A DNA stretch of 64,000 bases. Source: Hyalella azteca (lineage: Eukaryota; Arthropoda; Malacostraca; Amphipoda; Hyalellidae). Below, piece by piece: positions 44,466 through 56,729 of the stretch (its first letter is position 1; the number at the start of each line of letters is the position of its first letter). Below the pieces are notes generated by a model, which was not told the origin of the DNA, made no database searches, and saw nothing but the letters and a program-made list of their open reading frames with translations. Made by a program: the position numbers and the translations under genes. Location: the NCBI RefSeq assembly GCF_000764305.2, contig NW_025936356.1, forward strand, positions 281,148 through 345,147. The letters are read 5' to 3'.

Positions 44466-47400
44466 CTGCGGCACATCAAAAATACCTCGTATTGTTGTGT
44501 TTAATTTTCTTAAAGCAGTAAATACTAAGACATGTTAACAAAATTTTAAGGTGAAATTATTCTAGAAATTTTCATTAAGGGAAAACGAGCATAGAATTAT
44601 CTAAAAAGACTGTGTCAATTTATCAGATAGAAGAAAACGCCTTCAAAAGCTTTTAATGGGAGAGCCAAATAAATTTGCTTATATAAAATTAGGCGCGAAA
44701 TTAAAAAGCGCCTGACTAAAAAAATTCGATTTTCAGAACTTCAAATTTTAAATCTAAGTACTGAGGAATTTTGCCATATCGCCATATAAAAAAACCTTGA
44801 AAACACGCTTGACTTACAGCAAGATTAATTCTTTAAAACCAAGCACTGATAGCGTCTGGCTCAATTAACCCACTTAATTGGCGAGGATAGAGTTGCTGAT
44901 TTGCTGCGACATAAGTAATCATGGTGATAGAAGATAATTCCTGTCACATGCAATAGGAAACAATTATCGGGGTACTGAAAAGAGGGCCCAGATAATAATT
45001 TCTCATAACGATGGCACTGAATTTTAGCCGTCATTACCGTAATGCTGCCATTCACTGCCGTCATGGCAGTTCAAGCACCTGCTGGGTGCCACAGCACCGC
45101 CGTGCGACCGCTGTCATCAAATGGGAGTCCAGTCATATGAATATAGCCGCGTAATTCACTGCAGTTGTTTATTCACACGTCGAGCGACTGCACAAAACAG
45201 CGCCTTCACGATGCCCAATGCAGGTAGTGTGGCGGCAGCGTGAGAGAGCCAGCAATAAGGCATGCGGCCAGAAGCGTGCACATGAGGCAGGGAAGGCGCA
45301 GTGAATGTTAGACGTTACTGTTCAGCATGGCAGCATCCATGGGGTATTAATAACAAAACGCCAAAACGCTCCCATCATGACTGCCGTTGCAGTGATACGG
45401 CATTCACGCGACTGCCGATTGGCAGGGGGCTGTAGGTATAATGTTGGCACTAACTTTTTACTGGGATTGTCTAGGAATACCCGATCAGAAGTAACACAAT
45501 TTGGATTGGGTAGAGGGTTACAGAGACACATGAAGGAAAGATTATCATTGACCTTCAGAAGACAATTAAGAAGCGAACTTGAAACTTTAATATAACCGCA
45601 CCCTATATAATGATTCTCATGTCATAACGTAAGCCTCATGGTCATTTGTTAAGCATCCCAAATTCACTTTATACGGTGAAATCGATTTATTGATTAACGT
45701 TATGGCCAGATCCATTCAGAGGTCAAAATAAAAAGTTAATATCATTTAGGACCTGAGCCATTCGCGCATATGCAACAACTTTCTGCATCAGTCAGAAGCG
45801 CGGACGACTTTCGGGTCAGATCGTGCAAAACTTTGACAGAGAGTGGCACCGAACCCAAAGTTTGGCATGCGATAATTTCTGTCAATGGCGAAAAACGATC
45901 GGAACACACAATGACATTTAATATTTTCCCGAAAACTGGATTATACTCGTAGAAATATAATGTATTAATATTATAGAGATCTGTGTTATATCAATATAAT
46001 ATTAAGCCCACAAGTGCGCATGTTTTCAGAATATTCCGGTTTAATCCTTTTTTAAATTATTGCAACTAGAAATCATTGCCCATATCAGCATATATGTTCG
46101 AAGAAACGTGAAGAATGTCACCCGATCAGCTGACCAATAATTTATTCCACTGCAAAAAGTGACCAAATCTGCAGCATCGTATAGAATAGGCTATTGAACA
46201 GTACACCTAATGCATTTTGTTCTGTTAACTAAGCACAGCTTTTGAGCGTGAATTCATCTCGAAGCATTGAAATTTCGAATAAAATCAAACAATTTTGTTG
46301 AAAATCATCCAATATTTTGATATAAGTTTTTTTATTCAATTTTTTACATGTAAATACCCCGTGATCATTACCAAACACTAACCTTAGCACTGTAAAAATT
46401 ATTGTCAAACAGTATATAATTGATCCAACAAACTCTATCTTGACTGTCTTACTCATGTTAAATTTAAACATCCTGTCAAGATTTACTCTCGTATTTTTCT
46501 CCCTGCCGCCATACGTCCTATCACGCTCGTCGCTGCAGAAACAGTTCGTGACATTGACGATAGAAGCGTTCACAGACAACGCATGTCAATCATTCACAAG
46601 AACGACACGCATGCAACTTTATAATGGCGGGGCTCGCGCCTTCTTTTTCTCTGACACGAACAAAACTCACGCATACAGAGGTACTCAAAAAGTTTCACTC
46701 TAATAAAAGGGGAATTAGCCTATCGCATTTCAAACAAGAATCTTTCAGAAAAATAAAATAGATCAAATAAAGGTGAAAAACTTACTTGTTGAGTAATAAA
46801 TTTGAAAGTACGCAGTATGTACAAAATTGTTTTGAGGCCTTGCATACCTTCAATTTATATCATTTGAATAGTGTTTCTTTTCATAGTTTTTAAGACGACA
46901 ATTCGATCCAAATATATATAGAGCGTATATAGTCTCTGGAAGCAAGTAATTCAATTTAATGTTCAACCTTTTCTTGACACGCTAACCGAGACTAGCTGGG
47001 AAGACATTAGTGTTTTTTTAATCGCTAAAATTGATCGTCAATGTCTCCTTAACAGAGCCCACTGTGCTGTGAACAATTGCCAGCAGTTTAGTAACACTTA
47101 TATTCGAAATTAGTCAGTCAGACATGTGACATTAGTCATGACTGCAATGTATGAAGACAACATGAAACAAGACTGGATTGTCCTCCGATTGGATTTTAAT
47201 ATTTAGAGTATTTCGATGGATTTACGAGAATTTCACTCTGGGCCAGGCAGTTGATAAGATTTGTAAACGAGAAATCTGAGTGAATAATAACTCATGTATA
47301 ATGTAAATTAATTAACTACGTTGGTGAGAAGTCCGGCCATTAAAAACGCACTTTGAATTGTGACAGTTATTTTCGGATGGAAGGCAATATATATATATAT

Positions 47401-48176
47401 ATATATTAGTTAATATTAATGGCTAATGGGGTAAATATTAGCATGTCAATTCATATTATTAATGTCAACATATTAACTAACATTATTAATATTAATTAAT
47501 AATATTATTTATATTAGTTATTAGTAATATTCTTATTACTGTTATTATTGATAAAAATTATTAAAAGCCAAAAAGGTGCAGCAACCCTGAAGTCTGTGGT
47601 TTTGAAATACGTGGAATGACTGCCCATAACCAACAGTATAGCTTCAGCAGAACAGAAGTAGTCAAACAGAAATCTGAAAGCTTAAATATGGCATCTACTT
47701 GTTCTGCATGGTGGTGGTGATGGCCTGAGAGAAATTGGAGTGGATAAAACTAAAGAAATCACAAGCTCAACCAGGGAAGAAACCATAAGCACAACCACAT
47801 GGTAAAAACATGGCAGTGGCTGTGGTGTGCATTCTGGGGCGACCAAGAGAAGATGGAATGTATGAGCGAATGAGGAAAGAGGTAAATGGGAAGGTGCTCT
47901 AGAGGCTAGTAGAAATGAAAGTTGAATATTTGAGAAAACATGAAGAAAGAGTTAAGCTACCTTGATCCAGATTGCACGAAGGAACACATGTATAGAATAT
48001 ATGGAGTGCACCTGAACAATTAGGGAACAGAGGTGTTTGGATGAAAGCTGAGACGTTGGGCGCAGGCAAGTTTGTGATCAGTAGAGAGTGACACAATGTG
48101 GGAGTGAATGTGGTTAGGCAACAGAATAAATATGATGCGAATGGGACATAAGTGAGCTGGTCCCATCTTACCCCAC
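44466..48176 (-). other. Intron, no gene seen
   Basis: AT-rich sequence with an AT dinucleotide run and TTAATATTA-type low complexity at 47388-47570. Plus-strand 45305-45595 and minus-strand 46229-46579 are open but encode nothing I recognise. Confidence 0.5.
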
Positions 48177-49505
48177 TGGGGTAAGATGGGATCAGGCTAG
48201 GGTAAGACAGAAGCAACTGGTAAATAATTCTTATGTTACAAAGTATTAAATAAAATTACAAACCTGATATTCAATATTATCCATCTAGAAACACATCGTT
48301 TAATTAAACAGCCACTTGTTACTGTTTTTTGTTGCAGGAAGGCGACTCTAATGTCACATTACAGTTTTTGCGACGAGAAAACTTTGTTAACCCTTTAACA
48401 TCACATTTTTTTAAAGCACTTACAAAAAAATTTTCTTATTATTTATTGTGATTACGGTCAGTAAGTAGTGTATATAGATGAGTACGTAACATTGAAAATT
48501 GTATATTGAAGAAATATAAGGCAACATTTCAGTCTACTTGCTCATACGAGACCCTGACATTAAACGCGACCGTATGATCCATTTAGTCTTTTAAGCACAA
48601 AATATGAATGATATTATATAGCTGGCATAGTTAATTATCATTTTATACATTACTTTTGCTAGAAACAACAGGAAGTTGGAGAAACTTGCAAGAAACTCTA
48701 GTATTTTAGCAAAAATGCCTTTTTCGAGATTAAAATTTTAAAAGAAATTTTTTGTTTTTCCAACATCCTTGATGCTGGGAAAACAACCACTCTTGCGTTC
48801 TGCAGCTCACTAATGGGAAGAGACATCTCTACTTTCTCCATCCCCTTAATTAATGTAATATACAATAGTATGTTAAATTTTTCTAATTAAAAAAGGTAAT
48901 AAGTTAGAATGGTTATTTTGAGCAAAAGATGAAAATTTTGACCAAAATACTCTATGTATACTTATGCAAAATAGTATATTCATTCAAAAGCAATTTTTGA
49001 TAAACTGTGGGGGGCAAGATAGGACCGTTTGTGGGGTAAGACAGGACCTTTTGTAGGTTGAGATAGGACCACTTGTGTGGTAAAACAGGATGATTTAGTG
49101 GTCCCATCTTACCCCATGTCCAGTCCTTTTTTACCCCATTTTAGAATAGATGTCTGCAGGCAGTGATGGTAGCAGGTAGGAATTCTTGGTATATCTCAAA
49201 AGTTGCTTGTTACTTGAGGTTACATGACTACATCCACAAACCTGGCCAAAAATATTTTTTTAATCAGACAGAGCTTATTTCCGAAATAGGGGTTAACTAT
49301 TTTGTGACCCTTCTTTACATAGGTTTTCTTTACAAATTAAACAAAAAATCATCATTGGCAGAACAGGATTGAAAGAAACACTGAAATGACATGCAATGAT
49401 TGCTCTAACATATTCTTCCATCAAATTAAATTCAGTGCAATTAGAATGCATGCCATGGGCCGGTCCTTTCTTACCCCATGAAGGCTGCGATCCTGTCTTA
49501 CCCCA
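48177..49505. mobile_element. 1.3 kb TIR element, GGGGTAAGA family
   Basis: The left end reads TGGGGTAAGATGGGATC and the right end, reversed, TGGGGTAAGACAGGATC. Between them are about seven more copies of the motif GGGGTAAGAYRGGACC in both orientations (49010-49135 and 49455-49505), around an AT-rich centre. An extra inverted copy directly abuts the left end (48160-48175). Size, layout and motif shape parallel the element at 20160-21452, but the sequence is different. No transposase is present. The borders are less sure than for that element because no target duplication is clear. Confidence 0.65.
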
Positions 49506-52500
49506 TTTGACTATACCTTTGATTCAATGCCAACCGATTCTGATAATAAATTATAGTTGTAGCGTTGAATTGAACTTAAGCGACAAGCTAGAAAAAGTTC
49601 CGAAAGTAGAACAACAACTTTTCAAAGGTCTGATCAATATTAAAACACACACAAAAAAACAAAGGATTATTTACAGCTTCTCTTGTGTTGATCACTGATG
49701 TGACCTTAAACATTTTGTTAATCAACTGTAGACTGTTTTATGATTCAGTGCCATGTTAAAATCCAAATTTTTTTTATAATACAGAATTTTTTTAAAATAA
49801 ACTAACTATTATTAAAGGAAATATATATTCCCCATCATTAGAAGTTTCAGCTACTGAAACTGCTATAATCCAACTGGACTTCTTGTGAATTAATTGATTC
49901 CTATTCACCTTCCATAGTGTAACGCATTTAATCATTTGATATATAAAATAAAATAGTCGGAAAATAGAGCAAAGTTCATCAACTTCTGGAGACATATAAA
50001 CAAGACTTTTCAAACTCTAGGAAACTAAAAACTGGATAATTTTTCCTACTTAAAACATCGCCGTATGAAAGGCTAAACATTCTTATAAGGCTAAGCACCA
50101 GGGCTGTTTAATTCGTAACATGATCGAACTTCATATCAATATCAATGTTAATTAGTTGTGTGTTACTTCAGTTGTATCGCACCATACGCATTATCACCTT
50201 TTCTATCATTTATGTTTAAAAAAATATGAAATTTACTAACGCCAACGTTCCAAGAGGGATATCAGAGAACGGACAGATTAGACAAAATTACAGAATCAAT
50301 CATCGTTGGCTCTCGCAAAACAAACTGCGGATTGCGCAATTATGTTGTGACGTTGCGGTACGTCGACTGAGAAGACATTGAACTGAGAAGTCTTTTATTG
50401 GAGAAAAAAGATCTAAGATTAGAGTGACAATTGACACACTGAAGGCAAATAAAATTCTTATGAACCGAGGTCAACACGAAGTCTAACCGGATATCATCGA
50501 ACGAATGTGCCGGGATTAATATACTGCATTCAAAGTCACACATCTGAGCAGTGACAGCATGTAAAGCAAAGTCCCGTGGCAGGAAGGTTACATGCCTTTA
50601 GCTCCCCGAGACGCTGGTAAGTTATACAGAAGTTATCATGAGTCAGGGTTGCAATTAGCCTGGCTAACTCCAGCAAACTGGCCGTCTGAACAGGGCTCCG
50701 CTTGTCTTGGAGTGAACGTTATAAGAACAGCGAATTTGCTAAATATCTTCAATTTCTTGAGCTTAATATGTTTGACTTCAGATATGATTCTGTTCCGAGA
50801 CTTGGATCTTTTCTGATACTTTCATACTGGAAGACAAAATGCAATTCCTCTCTTTTATTAGTACAGCGGGGGCAAGTCACGGCAGAAATTTCCAAACGCA
50901 ACTTTCATTAAAAATGTATAGGATAAATTAAATAAAATTAAATTAAGAAACATAATTAGGATTTTCGAAATTAAAGAAAAAATAACCCTCCATGTATTTT
51001 TGTAACTTATGGAGGCAATAACTGTTACCAGCTGCAATTTTCTCGTATGATCGTCTCCAGACATCTTCAGGTATTGACATTCATACAGTATAAGTGAATG
51101 CGTGCACGGCTTAGGTTTCTTCTCATGCGATCTTCAAATACTTCCTAGGATATGCTTGTTACGAACTATAGGCTTTTAGGTGAACGTTTCAGTAACTGCC
51201 AACAGGGGACAACAATGAGCAGTCATATCGGCTCCTGCACGAACAAGAATCCAGACCAACGTACTGTGACAAGCCTTCTTCGTATAAAAGTTGCTATCTA
51301 GAAACTTTAGTAGGATTTATAAAGCACCTAAAGCTCCCGACAAATCTGCAATCGCTGCCGTGCATCAAGTCACGGCCAATCAGACACATAAGTTACGTGA
51401 CTTAATGCACAGAAGCCAAATTTACGCGTCACGGCCCGACAGATCCTCGCTAATTGCGGGCTAATTTCTTGCGAGAAGTTCTCATTAGAGCCGCAATAAC
51501 TTCGTAGGTTTGGAGCCGAGCATTCCAGGCCTACGAGATAATTCTGAGACTTCAAAATTTAACTTTGGGCGTTGAATGAATCCTTGAACGTTTCATTCAT
51601 GGCGGTAAAACATGTTTCAGCGGCGGTAAAGCAAACTTCAACAGTAACATCTGCTAACCCTATCAAAGTTTTGATACCTGTCAGCCGCTGGCTCAGTGAC
51701 ACTATATTCGGCTTAGGGGCGAATCACGCGCTTAGAGGCGACCTAACAGCATTCAGCGACTATTCACGAGCCGATTGCGGGAGTCGATTGCACGATAGGC
51801 CGAATATACGAAGTCAGACCGAAAAACACAGCTGGCCAGCAGGCTTCTGGAGGCAGACGCTGTTATTTGAGCGAACCATGACCATCTCCCGCTCATCATA
51901 TGGCGTCGATGTATGTGCGTACATGCGTACGTTTGTCAAGGCATATGATGGAACGAAATGAGAATTGATTTTACTAATTTTTTAAGCTTACGTGTTGTAA
52001 GATAATAATTTTATTATTTGTAGGATAAAAATAGCTGGATTTATTTATCTTTAAAAACTTGAAGGCATGGAAATATGATTAAGAGGTGCAAGAGCAGAAA
52101 AATACTTGATATGTACGTGGCAGTAAAAAGTAATTCTTGTAGCTCCAAGAGATAAATTTCTAATTCTTGTCATAACATACATAACTAATACGTAAGCTGT
52201 TAATCGGCAGGAAAAGCAACAGATGGACTTTCGGTTATGCATTCAGGGCCTACAAGCATTTTATTAAATGTTCAGGTCGCTATGATCTGGGATGAAACTG
52301 CTTGATATTGTGATGACAGGGTATTGCCTGATAACGGGCATTAAACAATGTACCTTCGGTTATTCAAACAAGGTCTAAAAAAATTCAATATTTTTAGGTG
52401 ATGTTCACAATTGCATCATATTGTGGTGCGGTTCAAATAATTCCTTCAGTGAATTATGATCGTTTTATTCAATGGCGGTTACTGGGCGTGAGTGTCATAC

Positions 52501-54690
52501 ATAGCGTACATAACTCTGCTCAGGCACCTAACTACTTTTTGAACGAATTAAAAAAAAAGGTTAGTCATTAGTTCAAACAACCTCGATGACTAAACCTGGT
52601 CAATGCTTTACCGTTCTTGTTTCTCATAGTAACTTTATCATGATCGCAGGACAAAATTTGTGGCTAGCTTCGTTAAATGTTTAAATATTATTCGTGTTTA
52701 ACGTGATGCAGCTTGAGGCAGTGAGTTTATAATTACATGACGTTGACGTTACACGTTCGTTTGCGGCGGCAGCGGCGACCGGCTTAGTTCACAACTTCAC
52801 TCGTTGTACACTTGTACTAGTGATGATCGCGCGCCGAACGGCGAACGTTGTCATTTCAATCCTGTATTCGTAGTGGGAAAAGTGAAGTTGTGAAGTATTA
52901 GAATTGAAAATTACAGATTTTAAAAGCTGAACATTATTAGAAACTAGAAATTTATTCGTTTTCCTGTTCAACGGTTCTGCAAGTGGAGTTCATTGAGAAA
53001 CACCACACCGATACCGGCATTACTGGAATAAAGTGGTGCCATGATGCCGGCATTCTACTTCGTTTAGAAGATTCCGGAGCTGGCAGTAATGAAATTTTTA
53101 ACTCGAAGTATATGTTGTTAGGGAACGCCTTTCAATGTAATAACTTCATCGATAGCTAGGTTCGTGTATTGTCATTTTGTTTTGGAGTGAACTATTTCTT
53201 GTCATTGTCATGTGATCCACCACAGAGGTTAGTACTTGCATTGTTTATCGTGTGTTAATATAGTGGGGGCCTTCTTGGTGATGTTTAATATTATCATTTA
53301 TATTAGTTTTTATTTATGTGTAATATATTCCTTTGTTAGAGTTCCGTTAATCCAAGTCCTCAATTTGTATTTATTCGTGTTTTTCAGCGGGGCTCTGAAC
53401 TTAGGACATTCTTACGAGTTGAAAGGCAAGGGCTAGAAAGATACACGGTTTATAGTTTTATAATTTGTATTCTTGTATTTATAGTTCTTTTGTTCGGGGT
53501 CAAAGAAATACTATTTAATTCATTAGTCCTAACAATGTTGACATGATCATGATATTTTAGCTGCTCGTGTCCATATACTTCAGGTTTTAATTTTGTACGC
53601 ATATTTTGTGTACCAAACCTTCTTGCCGGATTTCCGAAATTTCCACTCCTTCCCCCCCCTCCATAATCTCCAAAAAAGGGGGAAGTTTGGTAAAAGAATT
53701 GCCTAAAATGAGGTTGCGGAAACGATCACAGCTCAAACTCAGATCAATGTGCTTGATTTCAGAAGAAAGGTAAAAGATTGGAGTGTGTTTGGGATTTCGA
53801 ACGATTTTTCGTCGTGTCAAAACTTCATCCCTAAATTGGGGGTCAAAGTTAACCCTGAAAATTTTGTTTTCGGCCATTTTTCGGTGGGTTTTCAACTCTC
53901 ACGGCCAAACCGCAAGGATTTTTAAATTCTGAGGACATATTCTCTAAGCGTCTCAACGAGATACACTATATATTATTACCAGATTTCCGAAAAAATTAAA
54001 ATCACAAAGTTGTGAGCCAAACTTTGATCAACTTTTTACCAACTTTTTCACTTTTTTCCTCATAACTCTACGGAAAATTTTTGTAGATTTTTTCAACAAC
54101 TCTAATAATAAAGCACAAGTCTTTGCCTTTGATTTGGACCTTATTTCATGTTCTTAGCTTGTATATAACTCGAGATATGATTTTTCAAAGAGGACAAGAA
54201 TTGACCAAATTTTAGTCGAAATCGCGTAACTTCGAGAGTTTGCCTGAACGTGTTCAACGTCTTCACTCGTAAGATTATTGTGCGAGCTCAGCATTTTTAT
54301 AAGCGTTCTGAAAGTTGCTTTCAACAGAGGATAAAATTGCGCTAATTGCTGTGTATATCACTTATTTTCAAAAAAATATTTCTTTAAGAAACTTGATGAT
54401 TAAAATTAGACCAAAAATTTGCTTTTTTCACTTTTTGAGCAATATTTAGGCAACTTAATTTTGACTTAAAGACATCATTCTTACATGATTACCTGCTGCA
54501 GCTCTTTAGAATTAATAATGCGAAAGAAAAACTTTCAAAAGTTCTGTAAAAACGGTTTTCGTGAAACTCCGAGCCGTGTTTTTGTCATGCGTGCCCGAAC
54601 TGCTTTTTTGGCTTTTTCAAGGTCTTTTAAATCGGTAATGACCAGGATTGAAGAAAATGTACAATGAAAAGAAAACAAAATTTATCTTTT
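49506..54690 (-). other. Intron, no gene seen
   Basis: AT-rich sequence with no supported exon. The 129-codon plus-strand frame at 51572-51961 has no domain. Minus-strand 53587-53895 is open and Lys/Arg-rich without known motifs. The part from 53590 to 54480 is rich in A and T runs and may be an old transposon, but I found no ends. Confidence 0.45.
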
Positions 54691-54693
54691 AAT

Positions 54694-54718
54694 GGCCCCG
54701 AGTGTTGAGCTCGGGGCC
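54694..54718. repeat. Short GC-rich hairpin
   Basis: Perfect nine-base arms GGCCCCGAG and CTCGGGGCC around a seven-base loop. It lies in otherwise AT-rich sequence just after a frame ending at 54667. A terminator role has no meaning in a eukaryote, so I record structure only. Confidence 0.7.
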
Positions 54719-54905
54719 CTGACGTTCCCTCGATATCTGCCGTCAAACAGGACCTCAACTAGAATTGCGCTCAAGCCGTTATTACGACGTTCGATAACCA
54801 CCGGCGCAGGAGTAGGCAGTGATCGTAAATGCGACTAGTAAATGCGACGCTGTTTACTTTGATAGAAGAAAGCGACACCTAGGTTATTGAAGTTAGGAGT
54901 ATTTA

Positions 54906-54962
54906 GGCCGGAGTTCGCATTTCCAACACGTTCAATGAGTGTTGGAAATGCGAACTCCGGCC
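54906..54962. repeat. Perfect 24-bp hairpin, 9-base loop
   Basis: The left arm 54906-54929 starts GGCCGGAGTTCG and is exactly complementary to 54939-54962, with loop GTTCAATGA. A perfect arm of this length is young or maintained. It could be a fold-back of replication origin or the core of a small-RNA hairpin. Animal microRNA precursors normally have mismatches and longer flanking stems. Confidence 0.85.
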
Positions 54963-55077
54963 ACAATCATGCACGGTATCAAAATAAAAATTAAACACGT
55001 GGTAAAATATATGTCATTGGCTGAGGTTAGGTTCAAGCCAGGAACAAGTTTCTACGGCGACTATAACAAAGGGTGAT

Positions 55078-55235
55078 TAGGTTAGATTTGATTAGGTTAG
55101 GTAAGGCAAAGTTAGTTCAGGCAAGGTTAGGTTAGGATAGGTTAGGCTAGGTTAAGTTAGGTTGGGCTGGGCTAGGTAAGGTTAGGTAAGGTAAGATTAG
55201 GTTAGGACAGGTTAGGTTAGGATATATCACGCCTT
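55078..55235. repeat. Degenerate TTAGG-type tract
   Basis: About 160 bases dominated by GGTTA/TTAGG repeats with substitutions (GGTTAGGTTAGGAT, GGCTAGGTTAAG). TTAGG is the common arthropod telomere repeat. Here it is interstitial and decayed, inside the intron of the Side-like gene. Confidence 0.8.
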
Positions 55236-55435
55236 GTTTACTTCGGTTAGGTTAGTGTTTTTGGCTAAGTAATACTAATGTAAGGTTGTTTTAAACACTA
55301 ATGATACACACAGGGAAAGGCCACAATTGGGAGGTTGCTGTGTGTAGTAGGAAATGTGTGGCAAGAAGAAGAAGAGAGAAAAAGAAAAAAAGTATAGCGG
55401 CTGATCTGGATTCATCGCAATTGTACATTACTCAC

Positions 55436-55458
55436 TGATGACGGTGAGGTTGGCCACA
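55436..55458 (-). CDS. Side-like receptor: end of Ig1 (short or truncated exon)
   Basis: The minus strand reads VANLTVI followed by one base and the donor GTGAGTAA. That base combines with the next exon's first two (A+TC) to give LTVI-I-PPSPPEI, the normal boundary between Ig1 and Ig2 in this family. A usable acceptor, TTGATGTTAG, stands directly before it, giving a 23-base exon whose phase also fits exon 59890-60055. That splice would omit about 50 residues of Ig1, including its second Cys. The frame also stays open a little further upstream (ATTTTATTGTTGATGTTAGT). From 55488 a duplicated transposon-bearing block begins, so the rest of the exon may have been lost here. Confidence 0.5.
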
Positions 55459-55487
55459 CTAACATCAACAATAAAATCATTAAAAAG

Positions 55488-56427
55488 GTGAGACTAAAAA
55501 CCGGAAACGCCAAAATTCAAAAGTTTTTGCCAGACGCTCCCCTTAAGTTAGAAACAAGCAGTTAATAAGTCGATGTTTATTTTCCAAATGACAGCAAACT
55601 TCAACAGTTAATTAACCGTCGCACGCACTGAGCGTTAATTAAGTCGGATTACCACTGAATAATTAACATTTGGAAATTTATTGCTCATTTACGAATGTGA
55701 AACTTATAAAATAATTATTTCGTCCGTCTCTTTCAAATCAGTGTGATTATGCTCTAATGCAGTGTGTCTTCATAAATATGAAGCAGGCGTCGTGGCGCTG
55801 AAGTCTTGATGATTCATCATTTTCAAAATTGGATGTACGTATTGAAACTTTGTATTTACGGAACTTTTGTAGAAGTTCTAATGAAATTCGCCAGCCGTGC
55901 AAGCAAGCTTCGACTAGCATCAATCAGAGCGAGGCCTGAATTAATAATGAAATATTTTCCAAAAAATCTTTGCCGCGCTTCACCTCCCGAACCACCACAC
56001 AATCACGCCGCTAATTATTTGCTGTCAGATTAGCGGGAATTAGCATGGGGTCAGGGGGGGGGGTCAGCGTCCAGGGAATGCATCGCCTGATCTCGTATTT
56101 GTTTAAGCCGTGAATGATTTAATTGCTTGCAGACTTTTTAACCAAGACAGTCCACTCTCGATCATGATACTTAAAGTTGTACTGAGCTTACATCAGCCAA
56201 CCTCACAAGATGGCAGCAATTAATTTCATATACAAAGAAAGCTGAAAACCACAAGCTATAAGCTCTCAGGCCCAACGGTCATCTTGCATCTGGCAGACCT
56301 GCGGCTCTAAGTCCACTCCAAGTGGACACCCTGCAATGAAGAAGAAGAAGAAGAAGAAGATACTAAAGTTCGATTAATTTCGGAATGTTCACTCTCTCCT
56401 ATTCTCAGACGAGTATTTAATGACAGT
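55488..56427. repeat. Segmental duplication, copy 1 (partner 63257-64000)
   Basis: It matches 63257-64000 in direct orientation at roughly 95 percent or better by eye. It starts inside the right end of a TTAA MITE (55488-55542, TIR end CAGACGCTCCCC then TTAA). So copy 1 has only the last 55 bases of a MITE that is complete in copy 2, and copy 1 is the derived one. It differs by a 180-base insertion at 56179-56358. A 75-codon frame at 55806-56033 is shared by both copies, but nearly all its differences change the amino acid, so it is unlikely to be a gene. Confidence 0.88.
56179..56358 (+). mobile_element. SINE-like retroposon with (GAA)n tail
   Basis: A 180-base segment present in one duplicated copy and absent at the equivalent site in the other (near 63930). 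It ends in a run of GAA and is flanked by GATACTTAAAGTT (56166-56178) and GATACTAAAGTT (56359-56370), a 12-13-base target duplication. This filled-site/empty-site pair is good evidence for insertion by a retroposon. No clear tRNA-type A or B box was found, so the source gene is unknown. Confidence 0.75.
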
Positions 56428-56583
56428 TGAACTTGCTTCGACACGAGTTTATCTACGCGATATTGCCCAAAAATTCCATCGTCAGCTGAAAGCCATTCAC
56501 AGTGTTTGGGCATCGAACGAAGGAGCCGAACGATGCATTGGGGAAGTCGGCAGACAGTTTCAGGTTCTGGCGGCGGCCACCGG

Positions 56584-56729
56584 GGGCCATACTTTCATAA
56601 CTCGCTACGCGTACGTAAGTACTTACACTCTATTTTCTTGTTTACGATTTGTAGATTTTGCTTGAAAGGCCGTCAATGATTGGCTGATGAACATACGATC
56701 TCTTAACTTTTTTTGAAAGCATGGGCCCG
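56584..56729. mobile_element. Short MITE, copy 2 (partner at 4441-4585)
   Basis: The left end is GGGCCATACTTTCA and the right end TTTTTTTGAAAGCATGGGCC. The interior is shared with the copy at 4441-4585, including AAAGGCCGTCAATGATTGGC and CGATCTCTTAACTTTTTT. It has a few substitutions and no coding capacity. Confidence 0.78.

Noticed and set aside
51572..51961. 129-codon plus-strand frame
   Set aside because: No domain, no signal peptide, and no splice or promoter context. Its length is unremarkable for a locally GC-richer stretch.
55806..56033. 75-codon frame conserved in both duplicated copies (also 63578-63802)
   Set aside because: Of about eight base differences between copies, only one or two are silent, so there is no sign of selection for the peptide. 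The frame is simply carried by the duplication and has no known domain.
56307..56513. Minus-strand frame with DDGIF and QYRVD, considered as the missing Ig1 second half
   Set aside because: It lacks the strand F Cys in the right place, overlaps the GAA tail of the SINE-like insertion, and lies partly in the duplicated block. The resemblance is too weak.
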